Positions 53,496 through 63,291 of a DNA stretch of 64,000 nucleotides are shown one piece after another. The notes under the pieces are model-generated. The model made no database searches. It was not told the DNA's origin and saw only the letters and a program-made list of their open reading frames with translations. A program made the translations under genes and the position numbers. The DNA lies in the NCBI GenBank assembly GCA_029202545.1, contig CP119311.1, forward strand, positions 372,001 to 436,000, written 5' to 3'. Origin of the DNA: Candidatus Pseudobacter hemicellulosilyticus (GTDB taxonomy: Bacteria > Bacteroidota > Bacteroidia > Chitinophagales > Chitinophagaceae). Positions within the stretch are counted from its first letter, which is position 1. Each line of letters begins with the position of its first letter.

Positions 53496-53539
53496 ATTTA
53501 TGAATTTTGTTTTATTTTATTTATGGTTGTTTTGCGCCG

Positions 53540-53557
53540 TTACTTCCCGATGCAAAA
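53540..53557. other. Candidate attachment site in mnmE 3' end
   Basis: The last 18 bp of mnmE (TTACTTCCCGATGCAAAA on the plus strand, encoding FCIGK and stop) are followed directly by element DNA. The Salmonella genomic island SGI1 is known to integrate into the corresponding 18 bp of trmE. The matching left copy would lie outside the window; no second copy was seen here. Confidence 0.5.
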
Positions 53558-54925
53558 CTTACTAAATATATAATCCAGCTGATCTTCATTTGTCACCTCC
53601 CCGGTGATCTCACCGAGGAAATGCAGGCAGCGCCTGATATCCAGCGCCAGCAGGTCGCCGGGGATCTGGGCGTCCAGGCCATTTCGGATATCTATTAAAG
53701 ATTTTGCTACTTCCTGTAAGGCATGGTAATGCCGGGCATTGGTCACTACAGTACTTTCGGTATTGACAGTGCCCTGCAATACGGAATCCACCAGGCGCTG
53801 TCTGAGGACGTCGATATGTTTATGTGCTTTGGCAGCAATAAAGATCAGCTGTTCAATACCGGCATAACGGGCATGTAAGGCTGCGTCCTCCAACTGATCG
53901 GCTTTATTGCCCACCAGGAGAAAGCTGATCCCCTGCTGACGGAGATCATCGCGGATAGCAGCCAGTTCGGGAGCGCTCAGTTCGCGGACATCGAAGAGAT
54001 AGATGACCACATCGGCCTGGCGCATTTTCTCCAGGCTTTTTTCTACACCGATGCTTTCAATCACATCGCTGGTATGCTCGCGGATACCGGCCGTGTCGAT
54101 GAGGCGGAACAGGATGCCGTCTATATTGAGGATCTCTTCAATGGTATCCCGGGTAGTGCCGGCAATATCACTGACGATGGCGCGGTTCTCATTCAGTAAG
54201 GTATTGAGCAGGGTGGATTTGCCGGCATTGGGTTTACCAACAATAGCTACCTGGACACCGTTCTTGATCACGTTGCCCAACTGGAACGACTGGAGCAGAC
54301 CGCCTACCTTACCATCCGCTTCCTGGATCAGCTGGTAGAACTGGGTACGATCCGCAAACTCCACATCTTCCTGGGAAAAGTCCAGCTCCAGCTCTATCAG
54401 GGCGGAGAATTGCAGGAGGCGGTCGCGGAGCTGCTGCAGCACTTCGGAGAAGCCGCCACGGATATTGTGGAGAGCGGCTTTGCGGGATGCTTCTGTATTA
54501 CTGGCTATCAGGTCCGCCACGGCCTCAGCCTGCGTAAGGTCCAGTTTGCCGTTGAGGAAAGCACGCTGCGTGAACTCACCGGGTTTTGCCAGGCGGGCTC
54601 CCTGGCGGGTACAAGCCTGGATCACCTGCTGCTGCACAAAGGGCGACCCGTGACAGGAGATCTCTATCACGTCTTCCCCGGTATAAGATCGGGGGGAGCG
54701 GTAGAGGGAGACCACCACTTCATCAAGGGCTTTGTCGCCCTCTTTCAGGAAACCTACGTGCAGGGTATGGGAAGACTGCTGCTCCAGGTCTTTGGAGGGG
54801 AACAGAGCATTGACAATGCCAAAAGAGACAGGTCCACTCAGCCGGATCACGCCAATGGCGCCAATCCCGGCCGGGGTGGCCAGCGCAACGATCGTATCAT
54901 CCCATCCTGACAGTTTTCCCAGCAT
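53540..54925 (-). CDS. mnmE: tRNA modification GTPase MnmE
   Basis: 461 aa, full length. The GTPase domain has GKPNAGKS (230-237), IAGTTRD, DTAGIRE and GNKADQ, and the end is the invariant CIGK (FCIGK). With MnmG it places 5-carboxymethylaminomethyl (or aminomethyl) at U34 of certain tRNAs, using a formyl-donor folate. It marks the start of ordinary chromosome. Gene ends at the candidate attachment site; it is intact despite the adjacent element. Confidence 0.95.
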   Translation of the reverse strand: MLGKLSGWDDTIVALATPAGIGAIGVIRLSGPVSFGIVNALFPSKDLEQQSSHTLHVGFLKEGDKALDEVVVSLYRSPRSYTGEDVIEISCHGSPFVQQQVIQACTRQGARLAKPGEFTQRAFLNGKLDLTQAEAVADLIASNTEASRKAALHNIRGGFSEVLQQLRDRLLQFSALIELELDFSQEDVEFADRTQFYQLIQEADGKVGGLLQSFQLGNVIKNGVQVAIVGKPNAGKSTLLNTLLNENRAIVSDIAGTTRDTIEEILNIDGILFRLIDTAGIREHTSDVIESIGVEKSLEKMRQADVVIYLFDVRELSAPELAAIRDDLRQQGISFLLVGNKADQLEDAALHARYAGIEQLIFIAAKAHKHIDVLRQRLVDSVLQGTVNTESTVVTNARHYHALQEVAKSLIDIRNGLDAQIPGDLLALDIRRCLHFLGEITGEVTNEDQLDYIFSKFCIGK

Positions 54926-55112
54926 AGCGGCGTAGATTTATAGCCTGCAAAATTAACGGAAAGGCTACAAAGGCAAGGGAAAAGCTGGTGGCTACATACA
55001 CCCCTGCGGATGGCAGCCAGCCCCGCGCCAAACAGCCAGACTTCGGTTCGTCCCAAAAAACAGAAAAGGACGCACCTGGCGCCCTCTTCTATCGAACCTA
55101 CTATTCTCATGG

Positions 55113-55922
55113 CTATTCTTCGACTAACCGAAATATGATCGGTTGTCTCTTGTAAGATCTTACCTTCCGGCCATTCATGGTAGCTGGCTTCCAGTTACCG
55201 CTTTTCCGGATCACCTGCGCGGCCTCTGCCCGTAATATTTCAGGGCCGCTGATAGCCTCTACCCGATCAACCAGACCACTGGAATCTACGATAAACTGTA
55301 CCAGCACTATTCCTTCTATACAACCCGCCTCTGCTGCATCGGGATAACGCATATTCTCCTGAAGAAAACACTCCCAGGCCTGCCTGCCGCCGGGGTAATA
55401 CGCTTCAATTTCAACCTGCCCACACATGATTATATCCGGTTCCTTTGCCGCCTTCTTTTCTTCAGCCGGCCCCGGCATTGACGGTAGCACATCCAAACAG
55501 GAGTGTCCTCCTGAATGAATTGTTACGATCTCCACCTGTTCCTTCCGATTGCTGTCGCCCAATAGCGTAGCTGCCGGCAGGGGCTCATCAGGAACAATAA
55601 AGGGCATGTTATAGCAACCGGTAGTCATCGGAAGAGCGGGTTGTAATGCTATCTGCGGGACGGGAACAGGTGGTACCAGGATAAGAGAATCTGGCGGTAA
55701 CACCGGGCAGGTAATATAGCTCATTTCCAGGGCCCGGGGCTTTTCAGTATCAAACAGGGCGCAACCAGCAACAAACAGCAGGCATAACAGCAACATCAAT
55801 GTCACACCCAGCCATACTCTCCTGTTATAGTGCTTACGCAATTCATAGGCGCCATATTCCTTATTCCTTCCATCAAAAATGATATCCAGTATATCGGCGG
55901 TTAAGATGGAGGAAGGTTTCAT
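55113..55922 (-). CDS. TonB-family energy transducer, divergent copy
   Basis: About 269 aa from the ATG at 55922; the frame runs to 56027 but would pass through the upstream gene's terminator, so the later start is preferred. N-terminal motif ILTADILDIIFDGRNKEYGA, a membrane helix (LGVTLMLLLCLLFVAGCALF), a Pro- and Cys-containing linker, and a TonB C-domain (YPGGRQAWECFLQENMRYPD, GIVLVQFIVDSSGLVDRVEA). Of the three paralogues this is the most divergent. It would deliver proton-motive energy to outer-membrane receptors. Confidence 0.85.
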   Translation of the reverse strand: MKPSSILTADILDIIFDGRNKEYGAYELRKHYNRRVWLGVTLMLLLCLLFVAGCALFDTEKPRALEMSYITCPVLPPDSLILVPPVPVPQIALQPALPMTTGCYNMPFIVPDEPLPAATLLGDSNRKEQVEIVTIHSGGHSCLDVLPSMPGPAEEKKAAKEPDIIMCGQVEIEAYYPGGRQAWECFLQENMRYPDAAEAGCIEGIVLVQFIVDSSGLVDRVEAISGPEILRAEAAQVIRKSGNWKPATMNGRKVRSYKRQPIIFRLVEE

Positions 55923-55996
55923 GGCTGTACGTTTACAATAAGATGCAAAGCTGAATTGTTTCCACACTATCCCATATGGATATACTAAAACAAAAA

Positions 55997-56018
55997 TCCC
56001 CTCCGATGCGGAGGGGAT
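55997..56018 (-). terminator. Terminator of second TonB gene
   Basis: ATCCCCTCC-GATGC-GGAGGGGAT; on the minus strand it is followed by TTTTTGTTTT. The stem is the same as the one at 56969-56990. Confidence 0.8.
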
Positions 56019-56049
56019 CATGCTCATTCATGGCTATAACTATATACAA

Positions 56050-56892
56050 TCAATCCTCAGACAGTTTGAATACGATGGGTTGTTTCTTGTAGGATTTAAC
56101 TTTCCGGTGGTTCTGGACAGCGGGGTTCCATTTACCGCTTTTTTCTATCACACGTACTGCTGTAGCGCGTAATTCTTCGGGACCGGCGATAGCTTCCACA
56201 TTGCTGACCAAACCCATGGAGTCTACAATGAACTGGATCACTACGGTTCCCTGTATCCCGTTATCGACGGCATCCTGCGGGTAATTATTGGCAAGATTCT
56301 TATTCAGGAAACGTTCCCATGCCTGGCGTCCGCCGGGAAAGGTAGACTCTATCTCCACTTTGAGGAAAATGCCGCCATAATCGTCTTCCCTTTTGGCGGG
56401 TTGCTCTATCACTTTGTTACCATCGCCATCGCCTGCCATTGGTGGCGGGGCGCCAATATCATCCACTCCTTTTATATTCTCTGTGCCTACTCTTACTTTC
56501 TCAATATCTTCTACAACAGGGGGCTTATCATTGGGATCTACCTGGTCATCAGGAACAATCCGTGGCGGGGTCACCTTGAGGGTGGCCACCTGTTGCGGAG
56601 GAGGAGGTGTTTGCGGTTTTGGTGGTGGCGGCAGTTCTTTGGGCTGTTCAGGCGGCGCCACATCTACCAGTTGATGATCACTGATATTAAAAACAGCGTC
56701 TTTATCACTGTTGTGCCTGCTGGCCATGGCAAAGCCTGCGCCCAGTAAGAGGCAACCGGATAACATCACTGCAATGCTTTTGAATAATCTTCGGCTATAA
56801 TGTCTTCTAAGTTCGTATGCGCCATACTGTTTGTTCCGTCCATCAAAGATGATATCCAGTACGTCGGCGGTTAAGATGTTGGAAGTGTTCAT
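56050..56892 (-). CDS. TonB-family energy transducer
   Basis: 280 aa with the shared start ILTADVLDIIFDGRNKQYGA, one membrane helix, a Pro-rich linker (PPPPKPQTPPPPQQVATLKV) and a TonB C-domain (FPGGRQAWERFLNKNLANNY, GTVVIQFIVDSMGLVSNVEA). It sits between the other two copies and has its own terminator. Energises TonB-dependent receptors with ExbB/ExbD. Confidence 0.9.
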   Translation of the reverse strand: MNTSNILTADVLDIIFDGRNKQYGAYELRRHYSRRLFKSIAVMLSGCLLLGAGFAMASRHNSDKDAVFNISDHQLVDVAPPEQPKELPPPPKPQTPPPPQQVATLKVTPPRIVPDDQVDPNDKPPVVEDIEKVRVGTENIKGVDDIGAPPPMAGDGDGNKVIEQPAKREDDYGGIFLKVEIESTFPGGRQAWERFLNKNLANNYPQDAVDNGIQGTVVIQFIVDSMGLVSNVEAIAGPEELRATAVRVIEKSGKWNPAVQNHRKVKSYKKQPIVFKLSED

Positions 56893-56968
56893 GGCTGTTT
56901 CTTTTATAATGAGATGCCGGGAGAAAAACTTTCCACACTAACAGCCATGAATATCCTAAAATAAAAAA

Positions 56969-56990
56969 TCCCCTCCGTGATGGAGGGGAT
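56969..56990 (-). terminator. Terminator of first TonB gene
   Basis: ATCCCCTCC-GTGAT-GGAGGGGAT, followed on the minus strand by TTTTTTATTTT. Nearly identical to the hairpin at 55997-56018, so the terminator was duplicated with the gene. Confidence 0.8.
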
Positions 56991-57013
56991 TTCAATATTA
57001 TTCCAGCTAAGGA

Positions 57014-57850
57014 TTAACCTTCTGTTTCGAGACGGAATACGATCGGCTGTTTTTTGTAAGATTTTACCTTACGGCCGTTCTGGATGGCAGGAGTCCATTT
57101 ACCGGACTTCTTGATAACGCGTACCGCTTCATCACGCAGCTCGTTGGGGCCGCTGATAGCTTCCACGTCACTCACCATACCATCTTTATCCACGATGAAC
57201 TGGATCACTACAGTACCCTGAACTTCGTTATCGATAGCCTCCTGCGGGTAACGCAGGGTCTTGTTCAGGTAACGTTGCCAGGCGGCTGTACCACCAGGAT
57301 ACTCGGATTCGATCTCCACTTTGGTAAAGGTCTTATCCCAGTCTTCCTCTACTTTCCTGGGTGCTTCCACTACCCCTCTGCCGGCATCTTCTACCGGGGG
57401 AGCAACGATACCCTCGTCTTTCACACCTTCCTGGTTAACTGTACCGATCTTGGTTTCTTCCAGTTTCTCCACTTCTGGTGGTTTTTCGTCCGCCTTCACT
57501 TCCTCATCCTTTACGATCTTGGGAGGAGTGAATTTGGCCATTTCCACTTTGGGGGGATCTGGTGGTTTGGGGGGAGGAGGTGGAGGCGGCTCTTCCCTTT
57601 TTTCTTCCTGCTTGATCTCCTCCAGCTGCACGTCCTGCACCACCATTTCCTTGGCCTCTTCCTTGGGCTCAATAGCATTGGCGATCACGAAGGCTGCGAA
57701 GATCAGGATGCATATCGACGCGGTAGTCACAAGGGCTGCGATCAGTCGCTTGTTGTAAGTCTTCCGCAATTGATAAGCACCATAGTCCTTGTTCCGTCCT
57801 TCAAAGACGATGTCAAGAACATCTGCGCTTAATATTTTGTTGACTTCCAT
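57014..57850 (-). CDS. TonB-family energy transducer
   Basis: 278 aa: ILSADVLDIVFEGRNKDYGA, membrane helix (LVTTASICILIFAAFVIANA), Pro/Lys/Glu linker (EEPPPPPPPKPPDPPKV) and C-domain (YPGGTAAWQRYLNKTLRYPQ, GTVVIQFIVDKDGMVSDVEA). It is the TonB copy next to the ExbD genes (51 bp) and is probably the one encoded with the ExbBD channel. Confidence 0.9.
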   Translation of the reverse strand: MEVNKILSADVLDIVFEGRNKDYGAYQLRKTYNKRLIAALVTTASICILIFAAFVIANAIEPKEEAKEMVVQDVQLEEIKQEEKREEPPPPPPPKPPDPPKVEMAKFTPPKIVKDEEVKADEKPPEVEKLEETKIGTVNQEGVKDEGIVAPPVEDAGRGVVEAPRKVEEDWDKTFTKVEIESEYPGGTAAWQRYLNKTLRYPQEAIDNEVQGTVVIQFIVDKDGMVSDVEAISGPNELRDEAVRVIKKSGKWTPAIQNGRKVKSYKKQPIVFRLETEG

Positions 57851-57901
57851 AATAATGCTTTGTTAAAAGATGCAATGAATGAATTATTCCATAAACCGGG
57901 A

Positions 57902-58429
57902 TTACAGTCCCTCGGTTTTTTTCATCAATTCCACTTCCACAGGGAAAATGTCAACCATAGCATACCGCTTAACTTCATTGATAGTCATCTCATCCAGTAT
58001 ATCCACCGTGTTTTTGTAGGTGGCTTCAGGACCGGGTTTAATAACTACTACGAAATCGTCGGCTTTGGTACTCTTCTTTTTGTTAATGATCACCTCGCGG
58101 ATCTCTTTAAAATTAGTGGACTTGAAGTTGGAACCATCATTGGCCAACTGTCCTTCATAATAAAAGACAACATTATCTTTTCCCAGCATGATGCTCAAAG
58201 CACCAGACTCCTTCACCTTGGTGTCATCCTTCTGATCTGTGTCCTTAGGGAGGAACAGACGCATGGCCGTAGGCTGACTCATGGTGGTGGTAAAGATAAA
58301 GAAGGTGATCAGGAGGAAACCAAGGTCCACCATCGGTGTGAGATCCACACGCGTCGATAGTTTCTTCCCTTTCTTTACGCCGGGTCCTTTTTTATGTCCC
58401 CCACCCGACGAGGTATCCATCTCTGCCAT
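57902..58429 (-). CDS. exbD: ExbD/TolR-family protein
   Basis: 175 aa. A Gly/Lys-rich cytoplasmic start, then RVDLTPMVDLGFLLITFFIF (the membrane helix with the conserved Asp used in proton flow). Then a periplasmic domain. It forms the channel with ExbB. It lies 28 bp after the other exbD. Confidence 0.9.
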   Translation of the reverse strand: MAEMDTSSGGGHKKGPGVKKGKKLSTRVDLTPMVDLGFLLITFFIFTTTMSQPTAMRLFLPKDTDQKDDTKVKESGALSIMLGKDNVVFYYEGQLANDGSNFKSTNFKEIREVIINKKKSTKADDFVVVIKPGPEATYKNTVDILDEMTINEVKRYAMVDIFPVEVELMKKTEGL

Positions 58430-58457
58430 TTCGCAATATTTTTAATTAATAATAGAT

Positions 58458-59129
58458 TTACTCTGTCTCAGCTGCTTTTCCACCGCTCCGCTGGTTGGTC
58501 CTGTACAGATCGGTACCTTCAGGAACACCTTCCGGATCAGTGATCATAGAGAACTTGAAGATCTCGTTCTTTTTGAAGGCGTCAATGACTCCTTTAAAAG
58601 TAGGGAACTTCGCATTGTTATCACCTTTTACCATCAGGGCCATTTTCTTACCCTGGAAGGCAGTGTTGGCGGCGCCCATCCACAGTTGCAACTCATTGTT
58701 TGCAGAGTCAATGGGAATACCGGGTGATTTAAAACTCTTGAGCTGTTCAGGTGTCAGCTGCAAAAAAGATTTGAGCTGGGAAAAGGGAACGCCGATAAAG
58801 GAAGCTGACCGTCTGAAAGCGGCTTTCTCTGGCTCACCGAGCTGCAGGTTCTTGGTATTGCTAACAAGATCCAGGATCTGATCCTTCTCGTCTGCATTCT
58901 CATCACCTACCGAGAAATATACCTTTCCATCCTTGTCCATGGTGATCAGCACCACATTCTGTGCATCCACCGCTTTGGTAGAAACAGATTTAGGTGTTGT
59001 AACTTCCAGAGCCTCAGAGGGTTTGAACTTGGTAGTCAGGATGAAGAACGACAACAAAAGAAAGGCCACGTCACACATGGCGGTCATGTCGACATTCGTA
59101 CTCTTCCGTGGTACTTTAACTTTTGGCAT
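58458..59129 (-). CDS. exbD: ExbD/TolR-family protein
   Basis: 223 aa from the ATG at 59129 (frame to 59207 ignored). VPRKSTNVDMTAMCDVAFLL carries the channel Asp, followed by the helix. The periplasmic part is longer than usual, with an inserted KSFLQLTPEQLKSFKSP segment. The two ExbD are different in length and probably work as a heteromer with ExbB. The next 300 bp (to 59429) hold no gene. Confidence 0.9.
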   Translation of the reverse strand: MPKVKVPRKSTNVDMTAMCDVAFLLLSFFILTTKFKPSEALEVTTPKSVSTKAVDAQNVVLITMDKDGKVYFSVGDENADEKDQILDLVSNTKNLQLGEPEKAAFRRSASFIGVPFSQLKSFLQLTPEQLKSFKSPGIPIDSANNELQLWMGAANTAFQGKKMALMVKGDNNAKFPTFKGVIDAFKKNEIFKFSMITDPEGVPEGTDLYRTNQRSGGKAAETE

Positions 59130-59429
59130 GATTGAATAAATTTCGGTTTTAATATTAGATGCAATGCCTTGGGATTTCCATACCAGTCCCACAATTACCA
59201 GGAACATTTTTTAGCGATCTGGCGGCAGCACTGGCTGGCCAACCTTCCTGCCTGATCCTGTTCCGGGTCCTGGAGCCCTTTGCCAGGCTCCGGGGCGCTG
59301 TCGCTAATACCTTGACAATCAATACTGTTTTTGGTACGCGACCCGGACCGTTACTTTTGGGTCCCAACCGGCGACTCTTGCTCAGTACGCAGGCGTCCCG
59401 GTCCGTGGATGGATCCCTGCTCCTTCTAC

Positions 59430-60290
59430 TTATTTATAGAGAGAAGCAAAGCTTTGCGTCAGGGTAAAACCGGATTCGTCAATGCCGTATGTGATAGAGT
59501 CGATCTTTGTAGTAAAGATGTTATAGAAGATGATCGCAAATGCAGAGGTACCGATACCGAGGGCTGTATTATACAGGGCTTCGGAGATACCACGGGACAG
59601 CTCAGCAGCAGCCTGACCACCACCTTCTTCACCGAGGGCAGCGAATGAAGTGATCATACCCAATACCGTACCCAGCAGACCCAACAGGGTAGCTACGGAG
59701 GCGATAGTGGACAGGAACACCAGGTTCTTTTCCAGCATGGGCAGTTCCAGTGCAGTTGCTTCTTCAACTTCTTTCTGGATAGCCAGTACTTTTTGTTCAG
59801 AATCCAGCTCCGTGTTGCTGATCATTTCTTTGTATTTGCGCAGACCAGCTTTCATAACGTTACCAACGCTACCTTTTTGCTTGTCGCACTCAGAAATGGC
59901 CTGATCTACATTCTTGTTAGCCAGGTGATACTGCACTTTGCGGATGAACTCAGCGATGTTGCCTGTACCAGTTGCTTTGGTTACAGTCAGCAGACGCTCA
60001 ATGATGAAAGTCAGCGCTGTTAAGAGCGTAGCGATCAGGATCGGTACGATGATACCACCTTCGTACATTCTCACCAAACCACCCTTGGGTCCTTCATGCT
60101 TGGGCCAGAAACCGCCGGAAGCATCAGGATTAGTAAAGTTACCAGGAGCACCCAGTACAAACCTCCAGATGGTGTAACCAGCGATTATACAGATTACAGG
60201 AGCAAGCCACGAAATGGAATTTCCGCGCTTCTTCGGTTGAACAGATGTACTACTCTTCACGGGGGTGGCAGTTGGTTTAGTCTCAGCCAT
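59430..60290 (-). CDS. exbB: ExbB/TolQ-family proton channel
   Basis: 286-287 aa from the ATG at 60290. N-terminal tail, helix (ISWLAPVICIIAGYTIWRFV), a second helix (GGIIVPILIATLLTALTFII), a cytoplasmic part and MotA/ExbB-type helices (LVFLSTIASVATLLGLLGTV, EALYNTALGIGTSAFAIIFY). Supplies the motor for TonB. The 311-bp region upstream of it (60291-60601) separates it from the divergent metalloprotease gene; no promoter box was certain. Confidence 0.9.
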   Translation of the reverse strand: MAETKPTATPVKSSTSVQPKKRGNSISWLAPVICIIAGYTIWRFVLGAPGNFTNPDASGGFWPKHEGPKGGLVRMYEGGIIVPILIATLLTALTFIIERLLTVTKATGTGNIAEFIRKVQYHLANKNVDQAISECDKQKGSVGNVMKAGLRKYKEMISNTELDSEQKVLAIQKEVEEATALELPMLEKNLVFLSTIASVATLLGLLGTVLGMITSFAALGEEGGGQAAAELSRGISEALYNTALGIGTSAFAIIFYNIFTTKIDSITYGIDESGFTLTQSFASLYK

Positions 60291-60601
60291 GATTGTTTGT
60301 TTTTTTAGTGTTTGAAAAAAGTTAAGTCTATCTGTAGTTAAAATTCGGCACACAATTCTAATAAAAACTATTTTCTCCCGATCAAATCGATGGGGAAAAA
60401 TTTTTTATGAAGGTTCACAAGATAAGGAATTTTGCAAACGCGGGTCTAAAAATAGGGCATTTGATTGAATAAACCCCCGCTGCTCAATAACTTAATTTAC
60501 TGTCGAAACGGGGTTTGTCACTTGATTTTTACCATTAGTGTAATCGTGGTCAGGCGTGTGGACCCGATTGCCTTATCTTCAGCCATTAAATCAAATGTAA
60601 G

Positions 60602-63142
60602 ATGGATAAAAACCTCGGTCTCAAAAATGCCCTGTTCCTGCTTGTGGCTACCGGCTGCCTTACTGCCGGCGCCAGCGCGCAGAACAAGAAAACTGCTCCC
60701 CCGGCTCAGGGAACTACCCCCCCGCCAGCCGCTGCTCCGGCCCCCCCGAAATCCGGCCCTAAAGCCTACAAAGACGTTATCACCGACAAAGCACTTACCC
60801 GTAAAGGCCTGTTCACCGTTCATAAAGTGGACGACAAATGGTTCTTTGAACTGGGTGACACCCTCCTCAACCAGGACATCCTGGTGGTAAACAGGATCTC
60901 CAAAGGCGCCATCGATACCCGCTCCCAGTTCTTTGGGTATGCCGGCGACGAGATCAATGAAAACGTTATCCGTTTCGAGAAGGGACCCAATAACAAGATC
61001 TTCCTCCGGAATATCTCCTTCTCCGTGTACAGCAGGGATACCAGCAAACCCATGTACAAAACTGTTCAGAACTCCAACGTGCAGCCCATCGTTGCCTCTT
61101 TTGAAGTGAAAGCTTTCTCCAAAGACAGCGCCGGCTCCGTGATCGATATGACCGATTTTATCAATGGCGATAATGATGTTTTCTTCTTCGCCAGCTCCAC
61201 CAAATCCGCCCTGCGCCTCGGTGGCGTTCAGCCGGATAAGTCCTATATCGTGGACATCAGGTCCTTCCCCATCAACACTGAGATCAAAACTGTAAAGACT
61301 TATTCCAAATCTCCCGCCCCCTCCCTGTTCCCCGGCGCTCCCGCGGGTCCCGGCGGTAATGCTACCCTGGAACTCAACACTTCCATTGTAGCCCTGCCCA
61401 AAGTTCCCATGCGCCCCCGCTACTATGATGACCGGGTAGCTTATTTTACCACGGAATTCACAGATTTTGATGCAGATCCCCAGGGCGTAAAGGATATCAG
61501 CATGGTAACCCGCTGGAGACTGGAGCCCAAACCGGAAGATGTGGAGAAAATGAAAAGAGGCGAACTGGTAGAACCTATCAAGCCTATTGTCTATTATATT
61601 GACCCCGCTACCCCCGCCAAATGGGTCCCCTACCTGGTCCAGGGCGTGAACGACTGGCAGAAGGCTTTTGAAAAAGCCGGCTTTAAGAATGCCATCGTAG
61701 CCAAAATAGCCCCCACGCCCCAGGAAGACAGCAGCTGGAGCCTGGAAGACGCCCGCTACTCAGCCATCGTCTACAAACCTTCCGATATCCCCAACGCCAT
61801 GGGCCCTCACGTGCATGATCCCCGCACCGGTGAGATCCTGGAGTCCCATATCAACTGGTACCATAATGTAATGAGCCTGCTCCGCAACTGGTACCTGATC
61901 CAGGCCTCCCCCAGCGATCCCAATGCCCGTAAAGCACATTTCGACGACGAACTGATGGGCCAGCTCATCCGCTTCGTATCCTCCCATGAAGTAGGCCATA
62001 CCCTCGGTCTCCCCCATAATATGGGCGCTTCCGCCGCTACCCCCGTGGAAAAGCTGCGCGATAAAGCCTGGGTGGAAGCCAACGGCCATACCTCCTCCAT
62101 CATGGACTATGCCCGCTTTAACTATGTAGCCCAACCCGGGGATAATATCGGCGCCGCCGGTCTCTACCCCCGCATCGGCTCCTATGACCTCTGGTCCATT
62201 GAATGGGGCTACAAACCCATCTTCGATAAATCCGAAGACGAAGAGAAAGCCATCCTGAACGATTGGGTGAAAGCCCGCGCCAATGATCCTTACCTGCGTT
62301 TTATCCACGCCGACGGACAGGATCCCCGCGCACAGACTGAATCCCTGGGCGACAATGCCATGAAAGCCAGCGATTATGGCATCAGGAACCTGAAATGGAT
62401 GCTGCCGCAGATCCAGTCCTGGGTGAATGAGAAAGGAGAAGACTATAAACTCCTGGCAGATATCTATGGTGAAGTGTACGGACAGTTCAGCCGTTATATC
62501 GGCCACGTGATCACCAATATTGGTGGTGTGTATACTGATAAGAAGACCACTGATCAAAGCGGGGCTATATACACTGTAGTACCCAAGACAACACAGAAAG
62601 AAGCCCTGGGCTTCCTGGCTAAAAATGTGCTGGAAACCCCCACCTGGCTGCTCAATAAAGAGATCCTCGACAGGATCAATAATCCTTCCCAGGATCGCCT
62701 GAGCGGTCTCCAGGAGCAGGTGCTTAGCGGACTGCTCAGTATCAACCGCCTCACCCGCATGAACACAGCCACCCTGCGTGATGCCAGCGCTTACCGCCTG
62801 GAAGACTATATGGACGACGTGAAAAAAGCGATCTGGTCTGAACTGCCCACCCGCAAGACCATCGACTTCTACCGTCGCCTCCTGCAAAAATCATATGTAG
62901 ACAAACTGGGCGCCATGGTTGCTCCTCCCGCAGCACCTGCTCCCATCAGCATGGGCGGCATGGTGATCAGCATGGGTGGCAGCAGCCGCTCCGGTGATGC
63001 GCCCGCTATTGCCCGCGCTCAACTCAAAGCCCTGAAAGCAGAGATCGCAGCTGCCCTGCCCGCTTACAGCGACAGGATGAGCCGCTATCACCTGCAGGAG
63101 CTGAATGAGAAGATCGACCGGATCCTCAACCCCAACAAATAA
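60602..63142 (+). CDS. Zinc metalloprotease (DUF5117/DUF4953 type)
   Basis: 846 aa with a signal peptide (LFLLVATGCLTAGASA). A DUF5118/5117-type N-terminal half is followed by the zinc site HEVGHTLGLPH (His462, Glu463, His466, His472) in SHEVGHTLGLPHNM. It is a secreted or periplasmic protease with unknown target. Convergent with the ABC permease gene and ends before a strong terminator. Confidence 0.9.
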   Translation: MDKNLGLKNALFLLVATGCLTAGASAQNKKTAPPAQGTTPPPAAAPAPPKSGPKAYKDVITDKALTRKGLFTVHKVDDKWFFELGDTLLNQDILVVNRISKGAIDTRSQFFGYAGDEINENVIRFEKGPNNKIFLRNISFSVYSRDTSKPMYKTVQNSNVQPIVASFEVKAFSKDSAGSVIDMTDFINGDNDVFFFASSTKSALRLGGVQPDKSYIVDIRSFPINTEIKTVKTYSKSPAPSLFPGAPAGPGGNATLELNTSIVALPKVPMRPRYYDDRVAYFTTEFTDFDADPQGVKDISMVTRWRLEPKPEDVEKMKRGELVEPIKPIVYYIDPATPAKWVPYLVQGVNDWQKAFEKAGFKNAIVAKIAPTPQEDSSWSLEDARYSAIVYKPSDIPNAMGPHVHDPRTGEILESHINWYHNVMSLLRNWYLIQASPSDPNARKAHFDDELMGQLIRFVSSHEVGHTLGLPHNMGASAATPVEKLRDKAWVEANGHTSSIMDYARFNYVAQPGDNIGAAGLYPRIGSYDLWSIEWGYKPIFDKSEDEEKAILNDWVKARANDPYLRFIHADGQDPRAQTESLGDNAMKASDYGIRNLKWMLPQIQSWVNEKGEDYKLLADIYGEVYGQFSRYIGHVITNIGGVYTDKKTTDQSGAIYTVVPKTTQKEALGFLAKNVLETPTWLLNKEILDRINNPSQDRLSGLQEQVLSGLLSINRLTRMNTATLRDASAYRLEDYMDDVKKAIWSELPTRKTIDFYRRLLQKSYVDKLGAMVAPPAAPAPISMGGMVISMGGSSRSGDAPAIARAQLKALKAEIAAALPAYSDRMSRYHLQELNEKIDRILNPNK

Positions 63143-63160
63143 GCTGCTCCTTATAGCATA

Positions 63161-63195
63161 AAAAAAGCGCCTCCGGAATGGGGGCGCTTTTTTTA
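63161..63195. terminator. Bidirectional terminator
   Basis: AAGCGCC (63165-63171) with GGCGCTT (63183-63189), A-run before and T-run after. It serves the metalloprotease gene and possibly the converging permease gene. Confidence 0.8.
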
Positions 63196-63291
63196 TGTAA
63201 AGTATTTTAAAGGATAACCACTCAGTAACTGCCGGTCGCCAGGGGCAAGAGCGTAATTATCATCCGTTGGGGACGAACCAAGAGAAGCCCG

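Noticed and set aside
53286..53539. tRNA gene as the integration target
   Set aside because: No cloverleaf-like sequence was seen on either strand between the Xis-like gene and mnmE; the mnmE 3' end fits better.
61760..62887. 375-codon open frame on the minus strand inside the metalloprotease gene
   Set aside because: It lies wholly antisense to a clear HEXXH protease with signal peptide; the length reflects codon bias of the GC-rich gene, not a second protein.
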